Shown: positions 38,337 to 47,250, counted from the first letter of the stretch. The stretch: DNA of 64,000 nucleotides from Amycolatopsis rubida (GCF_900115345.1 NZ_FOWC01000010.1:186001-250000); one strand, 5' to 3'. Numbers and translations: made by a program. The notes: generated by a model not told the origin, from the letters alone.

Positions 38337-39563
38337 ATGGAGCAACATCCTGCAGATTCGCCCCGCCCGCAGATCGGCGGGCGCACCGAGACAATCCTCT
38401 GGCCGGAAGGCTGGTCGCCCGCACAGGAGGGCGAATGGCTGTTCTACAACGGAGCGGAACACCCCGACGGCGAGATCGCGGTCGAGGCCTACGGGCGCTT
38501 CGATCACCCGCGCCGCCCGTCCGTTCCCGAATGGACCGCGTGGTTCACCTACGACACGGGAGAAAACACCGTTCAGCACAACCCCGTCACGATCACGGGC
38601 CCGGACGACGCGGACCACGAATTCTGGCCGGACTCCATCGCTGACCTTCAAGAACTCCTCCGGCACGTCGGACGCTACGGCCATGCCCAGCCGGCGTCCG
38701 GCGGCTGGGAAGTCACGCCCGCGGTCACCGAGGCCGCGGCGCACGCCGCCGCTTCCGAGGACAGTTTCCGGCACGTCGTGCTCCGAAACGGCGAGAACGA
38801 CTCCTGGACGTTCATCGCCACCGGCACGCCGGTGCCGCTCGCCGGGCAGCCCTCCCCGCAGCAGGGCCTTCGCCAGGACGACCAGACACAGGAAATGGCA
38901 ACGGCGGGCACGGAAAAGATGTGGCTGCTGTACGTGGCGAAGTACGACGTCGGGTCACAGCACTCCGAACTCCTGCCCGACACCATCCGGCTTCTGGAAT
39001 CCTCCCGTGACGAGATCAGTTTCGAGCACCTCCAGGAAACACGTCAGCGGAGCGGACTCGGACATGACGTGCACACCGTGGCGCTAGACGTTCCGGCCGG
39101 GGCGAGCCACGCCGACTTGGCCGAACATCTCACCCGCTATCTCACGGAGCAGCCGAAGTTCAATTTCTGGGACGAAGTCATCGGCGACGACATCGTCGTG
39201 GGCGGCGTCGTCTACGACGGCGATGTCTACGAACTCGACGGGGAGGGCGGCGTGCGCGAACAGGGCTCCGACGCGGATCCGGAATATCCCGATCCGATGG
39301 ACGACCCGGAAAACGTCGAGCGGCTCGGAGCCTTGTTGAGCGGCGTCGACGCCCCGAACCACGAGGAACAGCCCGAAGCCTCCCGCGATTCCGGCGAGAA
39401 TCCGAAAGACGACAGCCCCGCGTCGGCCCCGGAACGGCAAGAACCGAGCGTGCCGTCGCGCAAGGACGACGGGCCGGCCGCGTCCCGTTCGCGGCCGCCG
39501 GGAACGGCCGGGGCGCGCCACGGATCCGCCGCCGACCCGAGCCGCCGCGCGCGCGGCCGGTGA
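38337..39563 (+). CDS. Unknown protein with basic-tail variant
   Basis: A 408-residue acidic protein of unknown function. The N-terminal part (WPEGWSPAQEGEWLFYNG, EWTAWFTYDTGENTVQHNP) is rich in aromatic residues; a second part (about 195-320) reads like an alpha/beta domain, followed by a disordered acidic linker. It ends with the tail RPPGTAGARHGSAADPSRRA-RGR, clearly related to the array tail. ATG 38337 is preferred to 38334 because AAGGAGG at 38325-38331 gives 5-nt spacing. The preceding 240 nt hold no convincing gene. It is the last plus-strand gene before the opposing operon. Confidence 0.7.
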   Translation: MEQHPADSPRPQIGGRTETILWPEGWSPAQEGEWLFYNGAEHPDGEIAVEAYGRFDHPRRPSVPEWTAWFTYDTGENTVQHNPVTITGPDDADHEFWPDSIADLQELLRHVGRYGHAQPASGGWEVTPAVTEAAAHAAASEDSFRHVVLRNGENDSWTFIATGTPVPLAGQPSPQQGLRQDDQTQEMATAGTEKMWLLYVAKYDVGSQHSELLPDTIRLLESSRDEISFEHLQETRQRSGLGHDVHTVALDVPAGASHADLAEHLTRYLTEQPKFNFWDEVIGDDIVVGGVVYDGDVYELDGEGGVREQGSDADPEYPDPMDDPENVERLGALLSGVDAPNHEEQPEASRDSGENPKDDSPASAPERQEPSVPSRKDDGPAASRSRPPGTAGARHGSAADPSRRARGR

Positions 39564-39641
39564 GAAGGGCGCAAGGGCAAGGCATTCGCGGCGCGTCGTC
39601 GTTGCGTGCTCGCCCGCAGAGACGCGTGCTCCGGAGACGGT

Positions 39642-40613
39642 TCACGGGGCCGCCGAGGCGGAGCACAGCACCGAGTCGGCGGGCATCGCGGTGCCCGCGG
39701 CCTGGCCGAGGATCATGCAACGGAGGTCCGCGTCGGACTGCATCACCGGCGTTCTCCCGCCGAAGAGAAGCGCGCCGACGGCCACCACGAACATCCGGAT
39801 CACCGCGTCGCTGCCTTTCTTGGTGACGGGCGACTGGTACAGCAGGTACCGCGCGGTCTGCCACTGCCGGAGCTGATCGTCGTGGCGCCGGGCGAACAGA
39901 GCGGCGAGCTGGTCGAGAGCGGCGGCGAGGATCCGGGCGCTGTCCTGGTGATCGGCGGTCACCGCGTAGAGCAGCTCCCCGCCGACCTCGACCTGGCCGG
40001 TGTCCTCGCCCCGGGCCCGGACACGGGCCAGCAATCGGTCGGCGACGCGCCGGGCGGCGGCCCCGCGCACGAGCCGGTTGCCGTTCACCCGCCGGCCCCC
40101 CGGCAGCGTCACGACGTTGACCAGAACGTCGCGGCCGCGCTGGCCCTCGGCGTCGAACCGCGCGAGCGCGGCCTCCCCGTACGCCTCCATGATCGTGCTG
40201 GCCGGGCTCGGCCGGCCGCCGTCGAAGGTGCGGGTGCGGGGGTTCCAGGCCGATCCGGTGCGGAGACGTCCGACGCGACCGATCCGGTCGAAGTTCACGC
40301 CGCCCGCGCGGATGGGCAGGCGGAACCGTTCGGGGTCGTGGCGCAGGCCGTGCCCCGGCCGCCCGGCGGAGGTCAGTGCTTTTTCGTAGCGCCACCGCAC
40401 CAGGGCGGCGTAGGCGCCGCGCAGCAGTTCCACCCGACCGGCGTGGTCGCGGGCTCCCGGCAAGTGCTCGGCGAGGAGGAGGCGCGCGGCTTCGGCGGCG
40501 GAGGCCTGCGCCTGCGCGAAGCCGCGGACGCGGCGCTGCTCGGCGGGGTCGGCGGTGCGCAGGGCCAAGGCCGGAGTGGGGAACGAGGCTGCGGTGATCG
40601 AGTAGGCTTCCAC
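39642..40613 (-). CDS. Unknown protein, end of minus-strand accessory block
   Basis: A 323-residue protein of unknown function with an Ala/Arg-rich helical N-terminal half and a more conserved-looking C-terminal part. The latter includes LLYQSPVTKKGSDAVIRMF, a hydrophobic VVAVGALLFG and QSDADLRCMILGQ, which look like a folded domain around residues 240-310. The start is a GTG at 40613 with only a weak ribosome site. An inverted repeat lies just upstream (40632-40657). It lies downstream of the DnaB-N-like operon but behind a terminator hairpin, so it is probably transcribed separately. Confidence 0.6.
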   Translation of the reverse strand: MEAYSITAASFPTPALALRTADPAEQRRVRGFAQAQASAAEAARLLLAEHLPGARDHAGRVELLRGAYAALVRWRYEKALTSAGRPGHGLRHDPERFRLPIRAGGVNFDRIGRVGRLRTGSAWNPRTRTFDGGRPSPASTIMEAYGEAALARFDAEGQRGRDVLVNVVTLPGGRRVNGNRLVRGAAARRVADRLLARVRARGEDTGQVEVGGELLYAVTADHQDSARILAAALDQLAALFARRHDDQLRQWQTARYLLYQSPVTKKGSDAVIRMFVVAVGALLFGGRTPVMQSDADLRCMILGQAAGTAMPADSVLCSASAAP

Positions 40614-40631
40614 GACTCACAGCGTCGCGAC

Positions 40632-40657
40632 GAAACCCGTTGCGCAGCAGGGGTTTC
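40632..40657. promoter_or_regulatory. Inverted repeat upstream of the 40613 gene
   Basis: GAAACCC (40632-40638) and GGGTTTC (40651-40657) form a perfect 7-bp inverted repeat with a 12-nt spacer, 19 nt ahead of the GTG. It could be an operator. Confidence 0.35.
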
Positions 40658-40714
40658 CCGTGCCCGAAGGACTCGGGAGACAGGAAACACCGCGCCTGGT
40701 CCCGGCCCGGTGAG

Positions 40715-40748
40715 CGCCCGGCGGCCGCGCAGCCGTGGCCGCCGGGCG
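40715..40748 (-). terminator. Terminator-like hairpin after the 40753 gene
   Basis: CGCCCGGCGGCC (40715-40726) pairs perfectly with GGCCGCCGGGCG (40737-40748) over a 10-nt loop, 4 nt past the stop of the minus-strand gene. There is no U-tract. Confidence 0.6.
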
Positions 40749-40752
40749 GGCG

Positions 40753-41997
40753 TTATCGCGAGCGTCCCCGCGACGAGGGGCCGGGCCCGGGAGCGGGATG
40801 GTTGCGGACCGGGGGAGGCCCGTCGAGAGTGCGCGAGATCGCGGACCGTCCTTCCGGGACGGCGCCGGCGAGTCGCTCGGCGTTCATGCGCAGAGCCGCC
40901 GAGACGGTGTCCACGGTCTGGCGGACCTCGTGCAGCGGCCGTTTGCGGTCCCGTGCCGCGGCCTGCATGGCATCGCTGGCCTGGTGTGCGTGGTGGTGGA
41001 GCGCGGCGTGGACCACAGTGGACACGGTGCTCTCGCTGACCGGTGCGGACTTGCGGGCCAGATCCATGAGTTCGTCGGGCGGAAGGCCCTGCCCGTGGTC
41101 CTCGGCATAGATCTCGCCTTCCCAGGCCACGGTGACCGGGTCGACCGGCACCGAAGGGGAAGCTGTGGCGAGAGCGCGGATCGCCCGCCAGGTGGCGGCG
41201 TTCGCGGGCGATCCGGTCAAGTCTTCCGGCATGAACCGCGCGATCAGATCCGGCCGCTTGCCCGCCAGCACGGAGCCGATCAACCGCTTTTCGGCCCGGT
41301 CGACCAGCAAGGGCGACGGCGGGACGGCGGGGGCGAAGGAGGCCGGGTCCTCCGCGACCGGGATGCCCGCGCCGGGCCCGCGAATGCCGCTGCTCAGCGC
41401 GCGATCGTGGTCCTGGATCGCGCGCAGGTCACCGGAGATCCGGCCGCTGCCGCCGACCGACCGGGTTCGGACCGCCCACTGCTCGATCTGGCGGCGTGCG
41501 GAACTCTCCAGCACTCGCTCGGCGTAATGCGCGTGGTGCGGAGTCGTGCTCGGCGGCGCGGCCAGGTACAGCTCGGTCATCAAGCGGGACTGCCGTGCCG
41601 TGCCGGCGCCGGGCCTGTCGGCGAGGACGTCCCGCACCGCGAGGACGTTGTGGATGACGGCGTTGCGCGTCGCCGGCGAGAAGTCGTTGCCGACCAAGTC
41701 TTTCTCGGGCATCGACTGCAGCTCGCCTCGGCCGTGCAGTTCCTGTATCGCCGAGTAGACCGACCCCAGCTCGGGATCCGCGAAATCGAGCGGCCGCAGC
41801 CATCCCTGCACGTCGGCCAGCCGAGCCGGACGGTGCAGCAAGGCGCCGAGCACCGCCGTTTCGGCGAGCCGGGTCGCGTCGCCGGGCGACGACGCTCGCG
41901 CGCCGTGACCGGCGCCGACGGCCCCCGGTGCCGGCGCGTGGCCGACGTCGGCCGGCGGGCCGGCGAGTCCGGCCACCCGAGGGGCCGGGACGGTCAT
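40753..41997 (-). CDS. Tandem DnaB-N-like domain protein without a motor (1)
   Basis: A 414-residue protein with two segments resembling the N-terminal, primase-contacting domain of DnaB helicase: about residues 42-160 (AETAVLGALLHRPARLADV, LDFADPELGSVYSAIQEL) and about 235-330 (RAEKRLIGSVLAG, PEDLTGSPANAATWRAI). No Walker A or RecA core is present, so it cannot be a helicase by itself. The tail PGPSSRGRSR is basic and Arg-ended. ATG 41997 overlaps the stop of the 113-residue gene. In known systems DnaB-N binds the DnaG C-terminal domain, so it may work with the primase-like part of the giant protein; that is inference. Confidence 0.7.
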   Translation of the reverse strand: MTVPAPRVAGLAGPPADVGHAPAPGAVGAGHGARASSPGDATRLAETAVLGALLHRPARLADVQGWLRPLDFADPELGSVYSAIQELHGRGELQSMPEKDLVGNDFSPATRNAVIHNVLAVRDVLADRPGAGTARQSRLMTELYLAAPPSTTPHHAHYAERVLESSARRQIEQWAVRTRSVGGSGRISGDLRAIQDHDRALSSGIRGPGAGIPVAEDPASFAPAVPPSPLLVDRAEKRLIGSVLAGKRPDLIARFMPEDLTGSPANAATWRAIRALATASPSVPVDPVTVAWEGEIYAEDHGQGLPPDELMDLARKSAPVSESTVSTVVHAALHHHAHQASDAMQAAARDRKRPLHEVRQTVDTVSAALRMNAERLAGAVPEGRSAISRTLDGPPPVRNHPAPGPGPSSRGRSR

Positions 41998-42335
41998 CGT
42001 CCCGCGCGGGCATCCGCGTCGGCGACGGCCCGGTCGGCCAGCGCGAACCTGCCGCGGGGGTCTTCGACGTCGTCGAATATCGCGGCAAGGGACTCCACCG
42101 CCGGGGTGTAATCCGCCTTGCCGACTTCGAGCACGTACCAGCGATCTCGGAACTTGACCGCGTCCGGCACCACGCCTCCCAGCGACCGGGAGAACCGGCG
42201 CGCCTCCCCGGCGTCGACATACGCCTGCATTTGCGCGGGCGCGATGTCGCTGAGCAGTTCCCCCATGACGAACTCCTTGGCTGCTTTCCCTGTGGTGGAC
42301 ACGACCGCTGGCCGAGCGAAGCCGGACGCGGTCAT
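41994..42335 (-). CDS. Small unknown protein between the DnaB-N-like genes
   Basis: A 113-residue acidic protein of unknown function. It contains SDIAPAQMQAYVDAGEARRF, then FRDRWYVLEVGKADYTPAV, then FDDVEDPRGRFALADRAVA. ATG 42335 and the TGA at 41994 both overlap the neighbouring genes (ATGA), so the three genes are translationally coupled. A start at the internal Met 24 (VMGELL) is also possible. It probably belongs to the same complex as its neighbours. Confidence 0.65.
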   Translation of the reverse strand: MTASGFARPAVVSTTGKAAKEFVMGELLSDIAPAQMQAYVDAGEARRFSRSLGGVVPDAVKFRDRWYVLEVGKADYTPAVESLAAIFDDVEDPRGRFALADRAVADADARAGR

Positions 42336-44065
42336 CGAGCGACGCCCCGCCGACCGAGCTGCTCGACCGCCTTCTGCCGCTGCTGGCTCACGGTGTCTGC
42401 CCGTTTCGCCAGCTTGGACACCTCTCCCTGCGCATAGTCGAGCAGAGCCTGCGGGTCGATCGCCCGGTTCCGGGCCAATGCCTGGACGGTGTTCCGCGCT
42501 GTCTGCGACTGGCGTTTCAGGCTGGCGTCGAAGACCGTCCGCAACGACCTCTCGATCTTGGATTCGCTCTTGTTCGGCGCGGTGTTGAATATCTTGGTCA
42601 GCTCCGTGTCCGACAGCACCGGCAAGCGCGGCTGGCCGGGGACGGGGCGCAGCTCCTCGAAGACCGACACGTAGTTGACCGGTTGCCCCTTCTCCTGGAC
42701 CCGCTGGATCGCCGCCCAGGTGTTGGCGTGCTCGGGGGAGGAGAAGTCCTCCGGCGTGAGGCCGAGGTCCAGACCGGCGCCCGAGTGCAGGGCGAGGTGG
42801 ATCAAGTGGCGTTCGGCCCGGCGGACCAGCGGCGCGCCCAGCGCCCGCAACCCCGACGGCTGATACGGCTGCGTCGCGAGCTCCACGGCCCTGTCCAGGT
42901 CCCGGTAGGACTCGCCGGACGGTCCGGTGCGCTCGACCGCGCGGGCGAGTCGTTCGGCGAGCTTCTCCAGCGAGGCTGTCACCGTAGCCAGGTTGGACAG
43001 CATGTCCTCGGCCGTGCCCGTGCGGCGGCGGAAGAACGACGGCCGGATCAGCGGCGATGGGCGGACCATCTGGACGCCCAGGCTCTCGACGTGCCGGCGG
43101 ACCGAGTCCTCGAGGACCATGCGGCCCAGCCGCATCTGCGCGCCCTCGTCGTAGACGCCGCGGTAGGCCACGGTGTCCGCGGGCGCGGCGGCATTGACCT
43201 GCCCGACGACTTCGGCGAGGTTCGGGATCACGGCGCCGGTGAACCGCTGGTCGTGCAGAGCTTCGCGCAGCGCGACGTAGTTTTCCTGGGCCGCCTGCAT
43301 GCGCTCCCCGGCGCCCTCGATGGCGTTCACCTCCTGAAGACCGTTGGTGTGGGCCAGGCCCCGGATCGTGGTGTAGAGCGCCCGCAGGGACGATTCGGAG
43401 AAATCTCTGGGGCCGAGGAACTTCTCGATGTCGTCGATCGCGTTCGGCGCGTGGACCAGGCTGCCGAGCAGCGCATGCTGGGGCAGCAGGTTCGGGTTGT
43501 ACGTGTAGAGCGTCGGCTCGTCCTCCTCCGGCTCCGCCGCACCGGAGGTCTGAGGAGGATCCGCGTCCGCAGCGGGTTCGGGCGCGGCCTCGGCTCCGTC
43601 GTTGGCGCGACGGCGGTCGAGCGCGTCGCTCAACGGCCGCTCCGGCCGTTCCTCCGGCCTCGCCCCTGCGGCCTCGGCGGTTCCCGGCCGGTTGCTGTCG
43701 CGGATCCGGGTGCGGTCGACGCCGCCCGCCTCGGCGGCCGGTCGAACCTCCGACGGCCCGTCGGCGTTCGGCTCGACGGCGGTTTCAGAGCGAGCGGCGT
43801 CCGCAGCAGGTTCGGGCGCGGCCTCGGCTCCGCCGTTGGCGCGACGGCGATCGAGCGCGTCGCTCAACGGCCTCCCCGGCCGTTCCTCCGCCTTCGCCCC
43901 GGCGTCGGGATCGGCGGCTTCCGCCGGCTGAGGCTCCGCTGGTGCGGGCTGCGCCGGGGCGGCTGTTCCGGCGCGGTTGCCCGCGAGGTACCGGTCGCTG
44001 ATGCGACGGCCCGCCCCGTTGATGCGTTCCCTTTCGGCAACGCCTTCGGTCGTGGTGCCAGCCAC
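42332..44065 (-). CDS. Tandem DnaB-N-like domain protein without a motor (2)
   Basis: A 577-residue protein. A disordered N-terminal third (about 1-190) holds two near-identical blocks with RPLSDALDRRRAN(G/D)GAEAAP. Two DnaB N-terminal-like segments follow: about 195-310 (LLPQHALLGSLVHAPNAIDD, PRDFSESSLRALYTTIRGL) and about 425-510 (RAERHLIHLAL, LTPEDFSSPEHANTWAAI). There is no ATPase core. The C-terminal helix ends LGRRGVAR. GTG 44065 has AGGGGGACG upstream. Together with the 41997 gene it gives four DnaB-N-like domains with no motor, an unusual set that might tether primase or the host replicative helicase. Confidence 0.7.
   Translation of the reverse strand: MAGTTTEGVAERERINGAGRRISDRYLAGNRAGTAAPAQPAPAEPQPAEAADPDAGAKAEERPGRPLSDALDRRRANGGAEAAPEPAADAARSETAVEPNADGPSEVRPAAEAGGVDRTRIRDSNRPGTAEAAGARPEERPERPLSDALDRRRANDGAEAAPEPAADADPPQTSGAAEPEEDEPTLYTYNPNLLPQHALLGSLVHAPNAIDDIEKFLGPRDFSESSLRALYTTIRGLAHTNGLQEVNAIEGAGERMQAAQENYVALREALHDQRFTGAVIPNLAEVVGQVNAAAPADTVAYRGVYDEGAQMRLGRMVLEDSVRRHVESLGVQMVRPSPLIRPSFFRRRTGTAEDMLSNLATVTASLEKLAERLARAVERTGPSGESYRDLDRAVELATQPYQPSGLRALGAPLVRRAERHLIHLALHSGAGLDLGLTPEDFSSPEHANTWAAIQRVQEKGQPVNYVSVFEELRPVPGQPRLPVLSDTELTKIFNTAPNKSESKIERSLRTVFDASLKRQSQTARNTVQALARNRAIDPQALLDYAQGEVSKLAKRADTVSQQRQKAVEQLGRRGVAR
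43563..43890 (-). repeat. 94-bp direct repeat pair inside the 44065 gene
   Basis: 43563-43656 and 43797-43890 match with only a few mismatches at an exact 234-bp (78-codon) offset. They encode the duplicated RPLSDALDRRRAN segment, so the reading frame is kept. Confidence 0.85.
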
Positions 44066-44135
44066 GGTCGTCCCCCTGCCTTCGTGGTGTAGGGCAGATC
44101 GCGTGCTGCGCCCCCGCGCGGCACGCTCGCCCGGT

Positions 44136-45779
44136 TCAGCGCGTGCGCGGCCGCGTGGCCGTCGTCGTCACGGTGCGGTGCACGGTCGCCGTGCGTGCCG
44201 CGGCGGCCTTCCCGGCGGCGTTCTCGGCGGCGGCGGCGTTGTGCTCGCCGGCCGCGGTCGCCTGGCCTTCGGCGTGTTCGTCGATCGCCGGTGTCGCCGG
44301 GTCGTCGGGTGTGGCCATCTCGGCCTCGGCGCGGCCGGCGTCCTTGTCCGCGCGTCCGCGCCATGCCGCGGCTTCGGGGATGCCGTCGGGATACCGTTCG
44401 GCGACCCGTTCCTGGATCCGCTCGTCGTGGGGGAATTTCTCCGCGATCATCGCGTCGATCTCGGGATGGCCGTGCCCGAACATCGTCAGCGCGAACCGGC
44501 GGTCGTTCGCCTTGTCCGGGTCCCATTTCCTGACGGTTTCGGCGAGTTCGGCGGTCGTGTCCGCGTCGAGTTCCCGCGCGGCCATGACCTCGGCCGCCGA
44601 TTCCCCGGTCACCGCGGCGGCGACGGGGGATTCCCCGCGCCTGCGGGCTTCGGCGCGGGCCGCCTCTTTGCTGCGCCGGACCAGCGACGGGAACTTCCGT
44701 TCGAGTTCGCGGTCCACGGTCTGGCCCCAGCGCGTGTACTCGGCTTTCGCCATGAACCGGTGCTCGGTGCTGTCCGGGTCCAGGCCGCGCGCCCAGCGCA
44801 GCGCGTCGGCGGGGGAGCTTCCCCGTCCCGGCCGCGGCGCCGTCGTGGCCACCACCTCGCCGTCGACGACCATGCCGCCGCCGGGCGGAGCCCCCCGCCC
44901 TGGCTCCCGTTCCGCGCCGGGCGCGCGGACGGTGTCCTCGTAGCGCGGCAGCTCCCGGGCCTGGTTGAGGACGCTGTAGGCCGCCCGGGAGGGCCATTTG
45001 ACCTCGCGCCAGCTGCTCAGCGCGCGGCCGATGATCGTGGCCAGCCGGTCGGGGTCGGCGCCGACGCGGGTGACTTCCTCGTTGGCCAGGGCGTGCAGTT
45101 CCTGCCAGGCGGCGAAGTCCGGGTGCATCGGATCGCGCTCGTCGGTCAGCCGGGTGCCGAGCGTCCCGGGCACGTTGCGGTGCAGCGCGTCGGCCCAGGC
45201 GTCCTCGCCGAGCGCGAGCGGGCGGGCCCTGCCCCCCATCCTCGGTCCGGCACCGGGGCCTTGTTCGGTCCACTCGTGCTCGTCGGTGAAATGGCCGGGA
45301 GCGTGCGCGGCGAGGTTGTGGATCCGCGTGAGGTCGGCCGGGGTCGGGTTCTCCCGCAGCCACTTGGCCAGGTCGGCGGCGTCCTCGGCGTCGCGGCACA
45401 CGACGAACAGCGACGCGCTGGGCGCCCCGGAATTGGTGTAGGTGTGGGCCTCGACGCCCCAGCCGGTGCCTTCGTCGTCCATCTTCGCCCACCACACGGC
45501 GGACGGCTCGCCCTCGAACTGGGTGGCCAGGTCGGCGGGAACCCGGCGCAGCCAGGCTTCCTGCTCGTCGTCGCTCATCAGCCGCAACGGCGGCACCTGG
45601 CGGACGAGGTGTTCCAGGTCGGACTGCTCGGCGTCGCCGCGGGCCATGCGGCCCGCGCGTTCGCGGCTGGCCGCCAGCCGCTGGCTGAGCAGCTGGCTGA
45701 ACTGGTTGAGCGTGAACGCCCACTGCTGCAGCTCATGGCCGTCCGGCAGCACTTTCGGCGGCGATAGCGGCTCGCTCAT
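44136..45779 (-). CDS. Unknown protein, first gene of the minus-strand operon
   Basis: A 547-residue protein of unknown function. The N-terminal about 300 residues look folded, with LQQWAFTLNQFSQLLSQRL, SAVWWAKMDDEGTGWGVEAH and LRENPTPADLTRIHNLAAH; the rest is charged and partly repetitive, ending RTVTTTATRPRT-R. ATG 45779 follows GGGGGGAACACCGG. It leads the minus-strand block, 70 nt ahead of the DnaB-N-like gene, and a palindrome (45817-45834) sits in its upstream region. No motif suggests an activity. Confidence 0.65.
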   Translation of the reverse strand: MSEPLSPPKVLPDGHELQQWAFTLNQFSQLLSQRLAASRERAGRMARGDAEQSDLEHLVRQVPPLRLMSDDEQEAWLRRVPADLATQFEGEPSAVWWAKMDDEGTGWGVEAHTYTNSGAPSASLFVVCRDAEDAADLAKWLRENPTPADLTRIHNLAAHAPGHFTDEHEWTEQGPGAGPRMGGRARPLALGEDAWADALHRNVPGTLGTRLTDERDPMHPDFAAWQELHALANEEVTRVGADPDRLATIIGRALSSWREVKWPSRAAYSVLNQARELPRYEDTVRAPGAEREPGRGAPPGGGMVVDGEVVATTAPRPGRGSSPADALRWARGLDPDSTEHRFMAKAEYTRWGQTVDRELERKFPSLVRRSKEAARAEARRRGESPVAAAVTGESAAEVMAARELDADTTAELAETVRKWDPDKANDRRFALTMFGHGHPEIDAMIAEKFPHDERIQERVAERYPDGIPEAAAWRGRADKDAGRAEAEMATPDDPATPAIDEHAEGQATAAGEHNAAAAENAAGKAAAARTATVHRTVTTTATRPRTR

Positions 45780-46080
45780 CCGGTGTTCCCCCCGTGGTGT
45801 GCGATGGCGAACCCGCCTCGTGTCCCCACACGAGATGCGCGCGTTCCGCGACCGCGGTCTCTCCTATCCCCGGCCCACCGGCCGGCACCTCAGGTGTGCG
45901 ACGGACGCCGAGCGGGCCAAGATCCTCTACCTGACACGCCAGCTAAGACACAGAGTAACCATATTCCGTTGCATTCGGGAACCCCTCGATGAAACTGCAG
46001 GTAGAGCAATTCTTTGTGATCAACGCACAGCCCACGCCGCGTGACTGCACGTGATCGATGGCGGCAACGAGGGGAAACAG
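45780..46080. promoter_or_regulatory. Divergent promoter region with an operator-like palindrome
   Basis: 301 nt between genes pointing apart (45779 minus, 46081 plus), with no convincing gene. CTCGTGT (45817-45823) and ACACGAG (45828-45834) form a perfect 7-bp palindrome 38 nt from the minus-strand start. The stretch near 45930-46020 is the least GC-rich part of this neighbourhood, which fits promoters for both sides. Confidence 0.5.
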
Positions 46081-46707
46081 ATGACCGACGACGACTACTG
46101 GAGCCAGTGGTCTCCGGCAGCGCATGACCGGTACGAACAGATCATGGCCTGCATGGAGCCGGTGACCGGGTGGCCGGGGCGGTACCGGCTCACCGGCGAC
46201 GCCCCGGTGCCGCGGTGGCTCAGGGACGTCACCGCCGGCCTGCTTCTTCCTCCGGAGGCTCCGACCCTCCAGTTCGCGCGGGTCTGGGACCGCGTGGACT
46301 GGCCGGCGCTGCTGGCCGAGCACGGCGACGACCTGATCGTCGCCGGAACGGTGGGGGCGGGCGGGCCGCACTGGACGGGCGTGCTGCAGGCCTGGCGCCT
46401 CCTCGAGAACGCCGGGCACGCACCGCAACTGGACGTCGACCTCGAAGTCGGCCTGACCGGTGCCGGACTGGAGCTGACCCACGGCGGAATCAGCACCGGC
46501 TCCAACACGTTGCCGAACGACGAGACCGCGGCCGCAGTCGCCGAGGCGCTGCAGGTGGACTGCGACGTCGACTGGCCGTCGACCTCGCTGCGAATCGAAT
46601 ACGACGGCACCCCGACCCCCGTGGCGCCGTTCCAGGCAGCCCACAGCAACTCCGACACCCTCTGGATATGGGCCGGCCTCGGGCCGGACGACGTGCCGCC
46701 CAGCTGA
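46081..46707 (+). CDS. Unknown 208-residue protein
   Basis: A 208-residue acidic protein with no recognised family, Trp-rich at the N terminus (DYWSQWSPAAHDRYEQIM, VTGWPGRYRL), and LQVDCDVDWPSTSLRIEYDG further on. No signal peptide or membrane span. ATG 46081 is chosen because GAGGGG lies 6 nt upstream, which an upstream in-frame GTG lacks. It is alone on the plus strand facing the minus-strand operon and has no basic tail. Confidence 0.65.
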   Translation: MTDDDYWSQWSPAAHDRYEQIMACMEPVTGWPGRYRLTGDAPVPRWLRDVTAGLLLPPEAPTLQFARVWDRVDWPALLAEHGDDLIVAGTVGAGGPHWTGVLQAWRLLENAGHAPQLDVDLEVGLTGAGLELTHGGISTGSNTLPNDETAAAVAEALQVDCDVDWPSTSLRIEYDGTPTPVAPFQAAHSNSDTLWIWAGLGPDDVPPS

Positions 46708-46841
46708 CTTCGCCCTGCCCCGAACGCGGTGGCGGCACGTTCCCGGGCATCAGGGCGAGATCGTGTGCGGCAGAAATGGCCGGGTCCCGGGGTATTCGAC
46801 CCTGGCCCCGGCGGCATCGAACGACCGAAACGAGGCGACCG

Positions 46842-47046
46842 ATGGAGAACTTCAACCGGTTCGGGGGTGCGCCAGCCCGGCGCGGACCTCGCGGCCGCTT
46901 TCGCAGCAGCCCAGGCGGAAGCCCTGCGGCCCGGGAGACCGGCCCGCGCTCGTGACGACGCCGGATCAGCTGCCCCCGTGCGACCCCGACAGCAATGGGC
47001 TGAATTTCCGACGGTCGCGACGTCACCCCGGACACGAGCCAGGTGA
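46842..47046 (+). pseudogene. Frameshifted small gene with Arg-ended tail
   Basis: An ATG at 46842 with GAGG 6 nt upstream begins MENFNRFG, but the frame then turns into Arg/Pro/Gly-rich sequence. The coding-like continuation (ADLAAAFAAAQAEALRPG, ending SPRTRA-R at 47046) is one base out of frame. The interval is 205 nt, one more than a whole number of codons. A GGGGG run at 46863-46867 is the likely insertion point. The restored product would be about 67 residues. Either a real +1 mutation or a homopolymer sequencing error. Confidence 0.5.
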
Positions 47047-47159
47047 CCGCGAATCGCCGCCTGATCGAGTGGACGTCCTCGCCCGTGGCGGACCGGACGC
47101 GGGAGTTGTCCCTGGCGCAACTGCAGACTCTGCGCGCGACGGGGGCCGCACCGTCCTGA
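47043..47159 (+). CDS. Possible 38-residue protein coupled to the frameshifted gene
   Basis: GTG at 47043 overlaps the stop of the preceding frame (GTGA) and reads VTANRRLIEWTSSPVADR, then a Leu-rich helix, to TGA at 47159. Coding bias looks real but the product is tiny and unrecognised. Confidence 0.35.
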   Translation: MTANRRLIEWTSSPVADRTRELSLAQLQTLRATGAAPS

Positions 47160-47250
47160 TCGCGCCGCTCGGCGACGATCATCGAAGGTGGCCGTCGGTC
47201 GGGCGCCTCTTCACGAGCGCCGTGGTCGCCGACGTCGCGCCCCTGCCCAG

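Noticed and set aside
38093..38644. Plus-strand frame starting at the ATGA of the 38096 stop
   Set aside because: It continues deep into the 38337 gene in another frame and is Arg-rich throughout, so it is a shadow.
39564..41110. Plus-strand frames opposite the minus-strand accessory genes
   Set aside because: They mirror the coding bias of the minus-strand genes and have no ribosome sites or domains.
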